Assembly: GCA_050330205.1 (NCBI GenBank)
Contig: JBHJOA010000032.1
Span: forward strand, 140,869 to 204,868
Source: Pelagibius sp050330205
GTDB lineage: Bacteria; Pseudomonadota; Alphaproteobacteria; Kiloniellales; Kiloniellaceae
Direction: 5' to 3'
DNA: 64,000 bases
Shown here piece after piece: positions 17,647 through 25,899 of the stretch. How positions within the stretch are numbered: the first letter of the stretch is position 1; every line of letters begins with the position of its first letter. The notes under the pieces were generated by a model. That model ran no database searches. It was not told the DNA's origin and was given only the letters and a program-made list of their open reading frames with translations. The position numbers were made by a program, and so were the translations under genes.

Positions 17647-18120
17647 TCACCCCTTCCGCCCCAGGCGATCCAGCAGGTGCAGCAAATCCCGCTGTTCCTT
17701 TTCGCTGAGGCCTTCCAGGGTCTCGCGCGAGATGCTGGGGCCGATGGCGACCAGCTCGCGCGCCAACTCGTGGCCGTCGTGGGTCAGCTGCACCAGGCGG
17801 CGGCGGCCGTCGGCCGGATCGGTGCGCACCGCGACTAGGCCGCGATGGGCCAGTCGCTGGACCACACCCAGAACCGTGGCGGGATCCATCGCGACCAGCC
17901 CACCGAGCCGCGTCTGCGCGATCTCCCGCCGCTCCAAGAGCGTCACCAGCACGGAGAACTGCTGCGGCGTCAGGTTGCGGTTACCGATCTTCGCCTGAAA
18001 CACCTCGGTGGCGTACTGATGGGCGCGGCGCAGCAGGAAGCCGATCTGCCGGTTCAAGCGGTAGTCCAGTGTCTCGCCGGCCGCTTCCGGCCCGTCGTCG
18101 TCGGGATCGCCGATGCTCAC
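17647..18120 (-). CDS. MarR family transcriptional regulator
   Basis: The 157-residue protein starts at a GTG overlapping the stop of the amidohydrolase gene (GTGA). It has the MarR winged helix: NRNLTPQQFSVLVTLLERR near 47, the recognition region LGGLVAMDPATVLGVVQRL near 73 and the wing VRTDPADGRRRLVQLT near 100. MarR proteins usually repress and are released by aromatic ligands. It is the last gene of the minus-strand run that starts at 33214. A dyad overlapping the promoter of that run is its best candidate operator. The ligand may be nicotinate or 6-hydroxynicotinate; that is inference. Confidence 0.9.
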   Translation of the reverse strand: MSIGDPDDDGPEAAGETLDYRLNRQIGFLLRRAHQYATEVFQAKIGNRNLTPQQFSVLVTLLERREIAQTRLGGLVAMDPATVLGVVQRLAHRGLVAVRTDPADGRRRLVQLTHDGHELARELVAIGPSISRETLEGLSEKEQRDLLHLLDRLGRKG

Positions 18121-19280
18121 GCGACCTCCGCCAGGGTTTCCGCCGGGGGCGTGTTGCGCGAGCGCCCGCAGCGCACCTGGCCGTCGATGATCACCATGGA
18201 GACGCCCGGCAGGTCGCCCATCCGCACCGACTCCAGCAGATCCTTGCCGGCGGTGTGCTGAGCGCGGTCCATGATGACAAAGTCGGCCGCCCGGCCCGGC
18301 TCGATGAGGCCGCAGTCGAGTTCGCGCATGCGAGCGGTGTTGCCGGTGGCGAAGCAGAACACCGTCTCCGCCGGCACCTCGCCAACCGACGACAAGAGCG
18401 AGATGAGGCGCAGGATGCCGAGCGGCTGCACGCCGGAGCCGGCCGGCGAGTCGGTGCCGAGGATGATGCGCTCCGGCTGGCCCAGCTCCATCGCGGTGCG
18501 CATCGCATAGAGGCCCGCCAGCTCGTTGCCATTGTGGACGATCTCAACGGCGCGGGCGCAGCTCTCGCAGAGGCAGCGAATCTGGGTCAGCGGCAGCGCC
18601 GTGTGGCCGCCGTTGATGTGGCCGATAACGTCGGCGTCGGCCTCCAGCACCACGTCGGCGTCGATCAGGCCGGAGCCGGGGATCGAGGGCCCGCCGGTGT
18701 GGATGGTGCTCTGGATGCCGTACTTGCGGGCCCAGGCGACCATCTTCTTCGCCTCCTCGCCCTGCTTCACGCCGCCGAGGCCGACCTCGCCCAGCAGCTT
18801 CACGCCGGCCTCGGCGAGCTGCTTGAAGTCCTCCTCCACCATGCCCTGCTCGATCACCGGCGCACCGGCGTGCACCTTCACGCCCGCCGGGCGCATGTTG
18901 AGAAAGGCGCGCTGCGCTGTGATCGCCAGCGCCTTGAGGCCGACGATGTCCTTCGGACGGCCCGGCAGGTGCACCTCACCGGCCGAGATCATGGTGGTGA
19001 CGCCGCCGTTGAGGAAGCTGTCGATCCAGTTCAGCTGGCTCTGGCGCGGCGTCCAGTCGCCGAACACCGGATGCACGTGGCTGTCGATAAGGCCCGGTGC
19101 CACCGTGGTTCCCTTGGCGTCCACCGTCTTCGTAGCGCCGGCGGTATCGACCTCCCTGGCCTTGCCGACCTCGGCGATGCGGCCGTCGACGGCGACGATG
19201 GTGTCGGCATCGAGGATCGGCCTTGCCAGGTCGCCCGACAGCATGAGCCCGATGTTCCTGATGACCAGCTTCTCGCCCAT
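18117..19280 (-). CDS. Enamidase-like amidohydrolase
   Basis: The 387-residue amidohydrolase-superfamily enzyme has the metal HxH motif at His68/His70 (GLIDSHVHPVFGD), later histidines in STIHTGG and VIGHINGG, and the catalytic Asp in ILGTDSPAGSG. Its form (HVH followed by a GD loop, IHTGG, HINGG) resembles enamidase of Eubacterium barkeri, which opens the ring of 1,4,5,6-tetrahydro-6-oxonicotinate to 2-formylglutarate and ammonia. The 6-hydroxynicotinate reductase that makes this substrate is encoded in the same run (28003-29538), which supports the call. An imidazolonepropionase-like or other cyclic amidase function remains possible. Confidence 0.8.
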   Translation of the reverse strand: MGEKLVIRNIGLMLSGDLARPILDADTIVAVDGRIAEVGKAREVDTAGATKTVDAKGTTVAPGLIDSHVHPVFGDWTPRQSQLNWIDSFLNGGVTTMISAGEVHLPGRPKDIVGLKALAITAQRAFLNMRPAGVKVHAGAPVIEQGMVEEDFKQLAEAGVKLLGEVGLGGVKQGEEAKKMVAWARKYGIQSTIHTGGPSIPGSGLIDADVVLEADADVIGHINGGHTALPLTQIRCLCESCARAVEIVHNGNELAGLYAMRTAMELGQPERIILGTDSPAGSGVQPLGILRLISLLSSVGEVPAETVFCFATGNTARMRELDCGLIEPGRAADFVIMDRAQHTAGKDLLESVRMGDLPGVSMVIIDGQVRCGRSRNTPPAETLAEVA

Positions 19281-19292
19281 CGCTTACCTCCC

Positions 19293-19994
19293 TTAGACAG
19301 CCAGATACTGCAGGCGGACTTCCTCGTTCGCCTGCAACTCGCTCATGGCGCCCTCGTAGCGGATGCGCCCGGTTTCGATCACGTAGGCGCGGTCGCTGAC
19401 CAAGCCGGCGAAATGCAGGTTCTGCTCCGACAGCAGCACCGGAATGCCCTGCGCCTTGATCTCCTGCACCACTTTGATGATCTGCTCCACCACCACCGGC
19501 GCCAGGCCTTCGGAGGGCTCGTCGAGCAGGATGCAGCCCGGGTTGCCCATCAGCGTACGCGCGATGGTCAGCATCTGCTGCTCGCCGCCGCTCAAGGTGC
19601 CGGCCGAGCGGTGGCGCGCCTCGGCCAGGTTGGGGAACAGGCCGTAGAGGTCGTCGGCGCTCCAGCGGCGCGTGCCTTCGCGCGGCGGCTGGCGGCCGCA
19701 CTCCAGGTTCTCCTGCACCGTCAGGCGGGTGAAGATGCGGCGCTCTTCCGGCACGTAGCCGAGACCGCGGCGGGCGATGCGATGCGGCGGCTCGCCCAGA
19801 ATCTCGTCGCCCTCGTAGGCGATGCTGCCATCGCCGACGCGCACCATGCCCATGATCGACTTGATGGTGGTCGACTTGCCGGCACCGTTGCGGCCGACAA
19901 GCACGACGATCTCGCCCTTCGCGAGGGTCAGGGAAATATCGGACAGGATATGCGCCTGGCCGTAGTAGCTGTGGATGCCGCGCAGTTCCAGCAT
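19293..19994 (-). CDS. livF: Branched-chain-type ABC transporter ATPase (LivF)
   Basis: This 233-residue ATPase begins MLELRGIHSYYGQAHILSDI, usual for LivF. It has Walker A GRNGAGKSTT, signature LSGGEQQML, Walker B CILLDEPSEGL and the switch in LLSEQNLHF, where Gln replaces the more common His as in many LivF proteins. It pairs with LivG (stop 7 nt upstream) and the fused LivHM permease to energise import in the nicotinate-type operon. Confidence 0.95.
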   Translation of the reverse strand: MLELRGIHSYYGQAHILSDISLTLAKGEIVVLVGRNGAGKSTTIKSIMGMVRVGDGSIAYEGDEILGEPPHRIARRGLGYVPEERRIFTRLTVQENLECGRQPPREGTRRWSADDLYGLFPNLAEARHRSAGTLSGGEQQMLTIARTLMGNPGCILLDEPSEGLAPVVVEQIIKVVQEIKAQGIPVLLSEQNLHFAGLVSDRAYVIETGRIRYEGAMSELQANEEVRLQYLAV

Positions 19995-20000
19995 TGGCCC

Positions 20001-20795
20001 CTACTCCTGTCGCCGATAGACCTGCCCCTCGCCGAGGTAGGTCTTCAGCACCAACGGATTGCGCCGGATGTCGTCGGCGCCGCCCTCGGCGATCAGTTCG
20101 CCGCGGCTCAGCACGATGATGCGGTCGGCATGGCTGAACACGATGTCCATGTCGTGCTCGGTGAACAGCACGGCGACGCGCCTTTCGTGGGCCAGGCGCG
20201 CGGCGAGGCCCATGAGGGCGACGCGCTCGCGCGGCGCCATGCCAGCGGTCGGCTCGTCCATCAGCAGCACCCGCGGCTCGCCGGCCAGCGCCACCGCCAG
20301 CTCGACCCGCTTCAGATCGCCGTAGGCCAGCACGCCGCAGGGGCGGTCGGCCTGTGCGGCCATGCCGACCATGTCGAGCAGCGCCAGCGCCTCGGCGCGG
20401 TGGCGGTTGACGGCGCTGCGGGCGAAGGAGAACAGCTCGCGGCGCTCGCTCATCAGCACCATCGCGACATTCTCCGCCACGGTCATCGACGGGAAGGTAG
20501 CGGTAATCTGGAAAGTGCGCCCGACGCCGCGGCGCCAGATCTGCGCCGGCGAGAGGCCGACCAGTTCCTCGCCGGCCAGCTTCACGCTGCCGCGGTCCGG
20601 ACGGATCTGGCCGTTCAGCATGTTGAAGCAGGTCGACTTGCCGGCGCCGTTGGGGCCGATCAGCGCCAGCAACTCGCCCTCGGCGACCTGGAAGCTCACG
20701 TCCTTCACCGCCTGCACACCGCCGAAGGCCTTGCAGAGCCCGCTGACCGCGAGGCTCGGCGCCGCTGCCGCCCGGTCGATCGCCGCTGCGGTCAT
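20001..20795 (-). CDS. livG: Branched-chain-type ABC transporter ATPase (LivG)
   Basis: The ATG at 20795 overlaps the LivHM stop by 4 nt and gives 264 residues; the longer open frame upstream lies inside livHM and is not used. It has Walker A GPNGAGKST, signature LAYGDLKRVELA, Walker B VLLMDEPTAGM and the LivG-specific FTEHDMDIVFSHADRI. The short Ala-rich N-terminus (MTAAAIDRAAAAP) precedes the usual start. Confidence 0.94.
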   Translation of the reverse strand: MTAAAIDRAAAAPSLAVSGLCKAFGGVQAVKDVSFQVAEGELLALIGPNGAGKSTCFNMLNGQIRPDRGSVKLAGEELVGLSPAQIWRRGVGRTFQITATFPSMTVAENVAMVLMSERRELFSFARSAVNRHRAEALALLDMVGMAAQADRPCGVLAYGDLKRVELAVALAGEPRVLLMDEPTAGMAPRERVALMGLAARLAHERRVAVLFTEHDMDIVFSHADRIIVLSRGELIAEGGADDIRRNPLVLKTYLGEGQVYRRQE

Positions 20796-22687
20796 GCCCT
20801 TTGCTCCCGCCGCCGGCTGCCGCGGCCGGGCGTGCCGGGCTCGGCCTCCAATTTCAGGATCCGCCCGAGGTAGTGCCGCGCGGCGCCGCCGAGGCCCTGC
20901 GGGAACAGCAGCACCAGGCCGACGATGGAGAGGCCGAGCAGCAGCCGCCAGTACGGGAATTCGATGAGCAGGTCGTGCAGCCAGGTGAAGGCGGCGGCGC
21001 CCACCACCGGGCCGGTGAGCGACTGGATGCCGCCGAGTAGCACCATGAGCAGGGCGTCGAAGGAGCGCGGGATCGACATCTCGTCGGGAAATACCGAGCC
21101 CTTGGAGAAGGCGAAGAGGCCGCCGGCAAGCCCCGCCATGGCGCCTGCGAAGATGAAGGCCGCAAGCTGCTGGCGCTTCACATCGATACCGATGGCGGCC
21201 GAGCGCAGCATTGAATCGCGCGTGGCCCTTAGCCCATAGCCGAAGGGCGCGAAGATGACGCGGCGAATCAGGAAGATGCCGGCCGCTGTCACTGCCAGCG
21301 CCACGTAGTAGAAGGCAACGGTGCCGGAGGCCCAGGCCGCGGGCCAGATGCCGAGCAGGCCGTCGTCGCCGTTGGTGACCTCGCCCCATTGGAAGACCAC
21401 CGACCAGGCGACCTGCGCGAAGGCCAGAGTCAGCATTGCGAAGTAAACCCCCGAGAGCCTGACACAGAACCAGCCGATGACGAGGGCGAGCAGCCCGGCC
21501 CCGAGCGGCGCCACCAGAAGCGCCAGTTCGAAGGGGGTTTTGGCGTAGGTCACCATGAGCGCTGCCGCATAGGCACCGCCGCCGTAGAAGGCGGCGTGAC
21601 CGAAGGAAACCAGGCCGCCGACCGACATGATGAAGTGCAGGCTGGTGGCGAACAATGCCAGCACCAGGATGTCGGTGATCAGCACCAGGACGAAGTTCGC
21701 CACCAGAAGCGGCGCGGCGAGCAACGCCACCAGCACCGCGGCAACGAAGAGCTTGTAGTGCGGTCCCGCCGGGAGCACCACCTGGCTCAGGCCCGTCTCG
21801 GTCTTGTGGCCGATGGTCTCCGGACGGCCGAGTAGGCCGGTCGGCCGCACGATGAGGATGACGGCCATCAGGATGAACATGAGAACCAGCGTGCCCTGCG
21901 GCCAAACCAGGATGCCGAAGGTATTGAGTTCGGAGATCAGCACGGCGGCGAGGAAAGCGCCGAGGATCGAGCCCATGCCGCCGACCACGGTAACGACGAA
22001 GACTTCGGCCAGGATGCCGAAGTCCATCAGCAGGTTGGCATCGCCCTTGGGCAGCTGCACGGCGCCGCCCAGGCCGGCCAGCGCGGAGCCCAGCACGAAG
22101 ACGCCGGTGAACAGCAGCGACTGGTTGACGCCGAGAGCGCCCACCATCTCGCGGTCCTCGGTCGCCGCGCGCACCAGTATGCCCCAGCGGGTGCGGTTGA
22201 ACAGCAGCCACAGCCCTAGCAGCACAAGCGGCCCGATGGCGATCAGCGCCAGGTCGTAGACTGGCATGGGAACGCCGAAAATACGCACGATGCCGGTCAG
22301 GCCCGGCGCCCGCGGTCCCAACAGATTCTCCGCGCCCCAGTACCAGAACACCGCATCCTGAACGATCAGGATGACACCGAAGGTGGCGATCAGTTGGAAC
22401 AGTTCCGGTGCCTTGTAGAGGCGGCGCAGAATGACCGTCTCGACCAGCAGGCCGACCAGGCCGACGGCCAACGAGGCGATCAGCAGCGCCACCCAGAAGC
22501 CGAGCGCGCCACCGCCCAGGCGGTGCACCAGCGAATAGCCGAAGTAGGCGCCCAGCATGTAGAAGGAGCCGTGTGCGAAGTTCACCACCCGCGTCACGCC
22601 GAAGATGATCGTGAGACCGGAGGCGGCGAGGAACAGCGCCGAGGCGCTCGCCAGCCCCGAGAGGAACTGCACCAGGTAAACGGCCAT
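20792..22687 (-). CDS. Fused LivH-LivM branched-chain-type ABC permease
   Basis: One 631-residue protein carries both permease halves. Residues 1-about 290 match LivH (LAASGLTIIFGVTRVVNFAH, GVNQSLLFTGVFVLGSALAG). A linker (RPETIGHKTETGLSQ) leads to a LivM half from about 310 (LHFIMSVGGLVSFGHAAFYG, FGYGLRATRDSMLRSAAIG, GLVLLFPQGLGG). The two halves are normally separate genes; fusion fixes 1:1 stoichiometry and is seen in other alphaproteobacteria. The start is the ATG at 22687 (MAVYLVQF). The C-terminus ends in an Arg-rich tail. Confidence 0.93.
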   Translation of the reverse strand: MAVYLVQFLSGLASASALFLAASGLTIIFGVTRVVNFAHGSFYMLGAYFGYSLVHRLGGGALGFWVALLIASLAVGLVGLLVETVILRRLYKAPELFQLIATFGVILIVQDAVFWYWGAENLLGPRAPGLTGIVRIFGVPMPVYDLALIAIGPLVLLGLWLLFNRTRWGILVRAATEDREMVGALGVNQSLLFTGVFVLGSALAGLGGAVQLPKGDANLLMDFGILAEVFVVTVVGGMGSILGAFLAAVLISELNTFGILVWPQGTLVLMFILMAVILIVRPTGLLGRPETIGHKTETGLSQVVLPAGPHYKLFVAAVLVALLAAPLLVANFVLVLITDILVLALFATSLHFIMSVGGLVSFGHAAFYGGGAYAAALMVTYAKTPFELALLVAPLGAGLLALVIGWFCVRLSGVYFAMLTLAFAQVAWSVVFQWGEVTNGDDGLLGIWPAAWASGTVAFYYVALAVTAAGIFLIRRVIFAPFGYGLRATRDSMLRSAAIGIDVKRQQLAAFIFAGAMAGLAGGLFAFSKGSVFPDEMSIPRSFDALLMVLLGGIQSLTGPVVGAAAFTWLHDLLIEFPYWRLLLGLSIVGLVLLFPQGLGGAARHYLGRILKLEAEPGTPGRGSRRREQRA

Positions 22688-22772
22688 CGGGCGCTCTCGA
22701 TCCTGCTGTCTGGAAGTATCGGAAACCGGGCCGGGCGACGCGAGGCCGCCCGGCCCCAAGCCTATGCCCGGC

Positions 22773-23993
22773 TCAGCTCTCGGATGGGCGCAGCTTCCTC
22801 ACTACCTCGTCTGGCGGCATGTAGTCGTCACCCTTCTCGTAGGTCCAGTCGACCATCACGCCCTTGCCGTCCTTGACCGCTGTCTTGCCGACCCAGGCCC
22901 CCATGGTGGACTGGTGGTCGAGCGCGCGGTAGGTGATCGGCCCCGACGGCGTGTCGAGCTCAAGCCCCTTGAACGCCTCGACGATGGCCTCGGTCTCCGT
23001 GCTGCCGGCCTTCTCGATGGCCGCGGCGATCGACAGGATGGTGTTGTAGCCGACCAGCGAGCCGAGGCGCGGGTAGTCGTCGAACTTCGCCTGGTAGGCT
23101 TCGACGAACGCCGTGTGCTCCGGGCTGTCGATGGCGTCCCAGGGATAGCCAGTCACGATCCAGCCCTCCGGCGTCTCGTCGCCGAGCGGATCGAGATACT
23201 CCGGTTCGCCGGTCAGCAGGCCCAGCAGGGTGCGGTCCTTGAACAGCTCGCGCAGGTTGCCCTCGCGCACGAAGCGGGAGAGATCGCCGCCGAAAGTGAC
23301 GTTGTAGATGCCGTCTGGCTTCGTCGCCTCGAGCGCCTGTACCTCGGCCGCAGCGTCGATCTTGCCGAGCGCCGGCCACTGCTCGCCGACGAACTCCACG
23401 TCCGGAACGCGCTGCTTCAGCGCCTCCTTGAAAGCAGCCACGGCGTCCTTGCCATAGGCGTAGTTCGGGGCGATGGTCGCCCAGCGCTTGGCGCCGGTCT
23501 TGGCCGCCTCCTCGGCCAGCATGGAGGCCTGCGCCCAGGTGCTGGGCCTGAGGCGGAAGGTGTAGCGGTTACCCTCCTGCCAGATCAGCGAGTCTGCCAA
23601 CGGCTCGGCCGCCAGGTAGACGCGCTGCTTCTGCGCGGCGTAGGCGGCGAGCGCCAGGCCGACATGCGAATAGAACGAGCCGGTGATCATGACCACGTTT
23701 TCACGGCCGAACAGCTCCTCGGCGTAGCGCACCGCCTCGCCCGGTTTGCCCTGGTCGTCGCGCGAGATGACTTCGAGCGGCCGGCCGAGCACCCCGCCCT
23801 TGGCGTTGATCTGCTCCACCGCCAGGTCCACCGCCTGCTTGTAGGGGATGGTGAAGGCCGGCAAGCCCTTGTAGCTGTTGATGTCGCCGATGCGGATCGG
23901 ATCGGCGGCCCCGGCCACACCCGGCACCGCCAGCGAGAGGGCCAGCGCGGCCGTCCCCAGTAGCTTTCTCATTCCCACCTTCTTCTTTCCCAT
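22773..23993 (-). CDS. Branched-chain-type ABC transporter substrate-binding protein
   Basis: The ATG at 23993 follows AGGAGG at good distance and gives 406 residues with a signal peptide (cleavage near GVAGAA, about residue 30). The mature domain starts DPIRIGDINSYKGLPAFTIP and has the LivJ-type fold (VEQINAKGGVLGRPLEVISR; GSFYSHVGLALAAYAAQ). Receptors of this family bind amino acids, amides, urea or aromatic acids. Operon context with a nicotinate-type pathway suggests nicotinate or a related pyridine, possibly its N-methyl betaine; this is inference. Confidence 0.92.
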   Translation of the reverse strand: MGKKKVGMRKLLGTAALALSLAVPGVAGAADPIRIGDINSYKGLPAFTIPYKQAVDLAVEQINAKGGVLGRPLEVISRDDQGKPGEAVRYAEELFGRENVVMITGSFYSHVGLALAAYAAQKQRVYLAAEPLADSLIWQEGNRYTFRLRPSTWAQASMLAEEAAKTGAKRWATIAPNYAYGKDAVAAFKEALKQRVPDVEFVGEQWPALGKIDAAAEVQALEATKPDGIYNVTFGGDLSRFVREGNLRELFKDRTLLGLLTGEPEYLDPLGDETPEGWIVTGYPWDAIDSPEHTAFVEAYQAKFDDYPRLGSLVGYNTILSIAAAIEKAGSTETEAIVEAFKGLELDTPSGPITYRALDHQSTMGAWVGKTAVKDGKGVMVDWTYEKGDDYMPPDEVVRKLRPSES

Positions 23994-24022
23994 GTCTGCC
24001 TCCTGTTGTTTTTCTCTCTCAC

Positions 24023-24100
24023 ACCCTCGGGCTTGACCCGAGGGTCCATGCCCACGACCGCGCCAAGTGGCGCAATGATTGCTCGGGTCGAGCCCGAGCA
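24023..24100. repeat. REP-like triple hairpin element
   Basis: Three inverted repeats lie in the 123-bp gap between the Rieske gene and the binding-protein gene. The first has a 9-bp stem (24023-24045, ACCCTCGGG with loop CTTGA). The second is a small GCGCC-AAGT-GGCGC hairpin (24060-24073). The third has an 8-bp stem (24080-24100, TGCTCGGG with loop TCGAG). The outer two share the core CTCGGG-N5-CCCGAG, the style of palindromes dispersed in alphaproteobacterial genomes. Neither is followed by a T tract, so it may reduce read-through or protect mRNA between operon parts rather than terminate fully. Confidence 0.6.
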
Positions 24101-24116
24101 CGACGACCCTCTTGCG

Positions 24117-25175
24117 TTACCCCGCCGCCTGCACCGGCTGGCGCGCCTTCTCCGCCGGCGCTTCTTCCTCCAGCATTTCATTGATGATGCGGCGCAGGTG
24201 GTTCGGCCCGCGATCGATCGCCAACTTTACGCCGCGCCGCTCCGGCGGCTTGGCCTCGCGCGCCTGGATCGCCTCCAGGATCGCCTTGTCCTCGGCGAAG
24301 GCGATACGGAACTGTTCGTTCATGCGCTCGCCCAGCGTCTCGTCGTCGAGGCCGATGTTGCGCAGATGCATCCAGTGATCGATGCTGCACGTTTCGGAGA
24401 TCGGCGTCAGGAAGTGCAGGGCGAAGAGCCTGACGCCCTTGTCGCGCTCGTCTTCGCCGATAGCTTCCTCGGTGGCTGCGCTGCCGAAGTCGATCACCGC
24501 CACGCTAGGGGCATGCAGATAGTAGTAATGCCAGCGGTCGACGTTGCCGGCAAAGTTCCCGAAGGCCTTGAAGAACCCCACAGGCGGCGCGTCGCGGATC
24601 CAGCGCGAGGTGACCACCGCGCGGCCCTGGCGCTCGCAGTCGATCGGCACGTCCTCGCTGGCCGGGTTGCCGAGCGTCGTCGGGTGCACGAAGCTGACGT
24701 GCGCCGGATCACAGAGATTGTCGGCCAGCGACAGATAGTGGCTCTTGATGGTGAGCGCGTCGCCGTAGTGCGGTGCCCAGTTGGGGTCGGCAAATTCCGG
24801 CATGTCGAAGACCAGCGCCGGGTCGGCCTTCGCCGCCTCCCCCATCCAGATCCAGACGATGCCACGCGCCTCGTGCAGCGGATAGGACCGCACCCAGGCC
24901 GAAGACGGCAGGTTGCTCTGCCCCGGGACCCGCACGCACTTGCCGTCGCAGCCGAAGGTCATGCCGTGATAGCCGCACTGCACGGCATCGCCGACCAGGC
25001 GGCCGCGCGACAGCGGCAGCCGCTTGTGCGGGCACTCGTCGGTCAGCGCCACCGCCGCGCCCGCCTCTGTCCGGTAGACGACGATGTCCTCGTCCATGAT
25101 GGTAAGCGGCTTCAAGTCGCGGCCGAAGTCGCTGGACCAGCCGGCGACGTACCAGGCATTGCGGACAAAGCTCAT
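24117..25175 (-). CDS. Rieske [2Fe-2S] non-haem iron oxygenase (VanA/N- or O-demethylase type)
   Basis: The 352-residue protein has an N-terminal Rieske domain (ECPHKRLPL at about 48 and CGYHGM at about 66, the CxH...CxxH ligands). The mononuclear iron site lies in the segment LADNLCDPAHVSFVH near 150. Size and layout resemble vanillate demethylase and related oxygenases that remove methyl groups or hydroxylate rings, fed by a ferredoxin and reductase. The ferredoxin (25194) and a reductase remnant (25505) are immediately upstream. In a nicotinate-type operon a methyl- or methoxy-pyridine substrate such as trigonelline is attractive but unproven. Confidence 0.88.
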   Translation of the reverse strand: MSFVRNAWYVAGWSSDFGRDLKPLTIMDEDIVVYRTEAGAAVALTDECPHKRLPLSRGRLVGDAVQCGYHGMTFGCDGKCVRVPGQSNLPSSAWVRSYPLHEARGIVWIWMGEAAKADPALVFDMPEFADPNWAPHYGDALTIKSHYLSLADNLCDPAHVSFVHPTTLGNPASEDVPIDCERQGRAVVTSRWIRDAPPVGFFKAFGNFAGNVDRWHYYYLHAPSVAVIDFGSAATEEAIGEDERDKGVRLFALHFLTPISETCSIDHWMHLRNIGLDDETLGERMNEQFRIAFAEDKAILEAIQAREAKPPERRGVKLAIDRGPNHLRRIINEMLEEEAPAEKARQPVQAAG

Positions 25176-25193
25176 CGCGTTCTCCTTCTCCCG

Positions 25194-25508
25194 CTAATCC
25201 CAGTCGGGGGCGATGGTAACCTCGATGCCGTCGAGGGACGGCGTCATGGCGATCTGGCAGGACAGCCGCGAGTTCGGCTCCACCTCGAATGCCTCGTCCA
25301 GCATGGCGGTCTCCTCGTCGCCCTGCGGCGGCAGTTGGCCCAGCCACTTCGGCGCCACGTAGACGTGGCAGGTGGCACAGGCGCAGCAACCGCCGCACTC
25401 GGCGCGCACCCCCAGATCCTCGTCCGTCAGCACCTGCATCAGCGTGTCACCCTCTTGGAAAGAAAGCTCGTGCTGGCCGCCTTCGCGGTCAGTTACCAAT
25501 ACCTTCAT
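25194..25508 (-). CDS. [2Fe-2S] ferredoxin (adrenodoxin/putidaredoxin type)
   Basis: The 104-residue protein starts at an ATG overlapping the upstream stop by 4 nt (ATGA). It has the vertebrate-type cluster pattern C-x5-C-x2-C in ECGGCCACATC and the fourth Cys in RLSCQIAM. It probably passes electrons to the Rieske oxygenase. Because 6-hydroxynicotinate reductase of E. barkeri uses reduced ferredoxin, this protein could instead or also feed the reductase encoded upstream. Confidence 0.92.
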   Translation of the reverse strand: MKVLVTDREGGQHELSFQEGDTLMQVLTDEDLGVRAECGGCCACATCHVYVAPKWLGQLPPQGDEETAMLDEAFEVEPNSRLSCQIAMTPSLDGIEVTIAPDWD

Positions 25509-25864
25509 GCAACTTGCAGCCTTTGATGCAGTTCGGTGGACGTCGTGGTGTATTGGAAGCGCAGCTTCTGATCTGGCCGCGCGTAGTGGAAGGCCTGGTG
25601 CGCCATCAGCGCCGCCTCGTGGAAGCCGGAGAGGATCAGCTTCAGCAGGCGCTCGACCAGCTCGCCGCCGGTGCAGACCGGCAGCGCCGGAATGTCGTAG
25701 ATCGGCTTCTCCGGGTAGAGTTCGGCGCACTGGCCGCCGGACATGTCCTGGATGTCGACCACGTGGGCCTTGAGGCCCAAGAGGCCGAGTTCGAAGACGG
25801 CGAAGAGGCCGACCGGGCCGGCGCCGACAATCACAACGTCGGTCTCGATGCGTTGCTCCGTCAT
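25505..25864 (-). pseudogene. Thioredoxin-reductase-like ferredoxin-NADP reductase with a large in-frame internal deletion
   Basis: The frame from the ATG at 25864 encodes only 119 residues, against about 340 for the family. Residues 1-about 77 match the normal N-terminus (DVVIVGAGPVGLFAVFELGL, GGQCAELYPEKPIYDIPALP, TGGELVERLL). They run directly into the normal C-terminus (LKLILSGFHEAALMAHQAF, KLRFQYTTTSTELHQRL). The NADPH domain and most of the FAD domain are gone. The join is at about 25640-25645, where the two parts would share CTGAAG, consistent with a recombination deletion that kept frame. The protein is probably inactive; an assembly collapse is the alternative. Confidence 0.85.
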
Positions 25865-25899
25865 AGACTCCGCCTCTCCCCCATCTAGCATTCTTTGAC

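Noticed and set aside
18069..20873. Very long plus-strand open frame (over 900 codons) opposite the amidohydrolase and LivFG genes
   Set aside because: It is a shadow of GC-rich coding sequence. Its translation is rich in Arg, His, Asp and Gln without domains, while the opposite strand encodes clear families with motifs.
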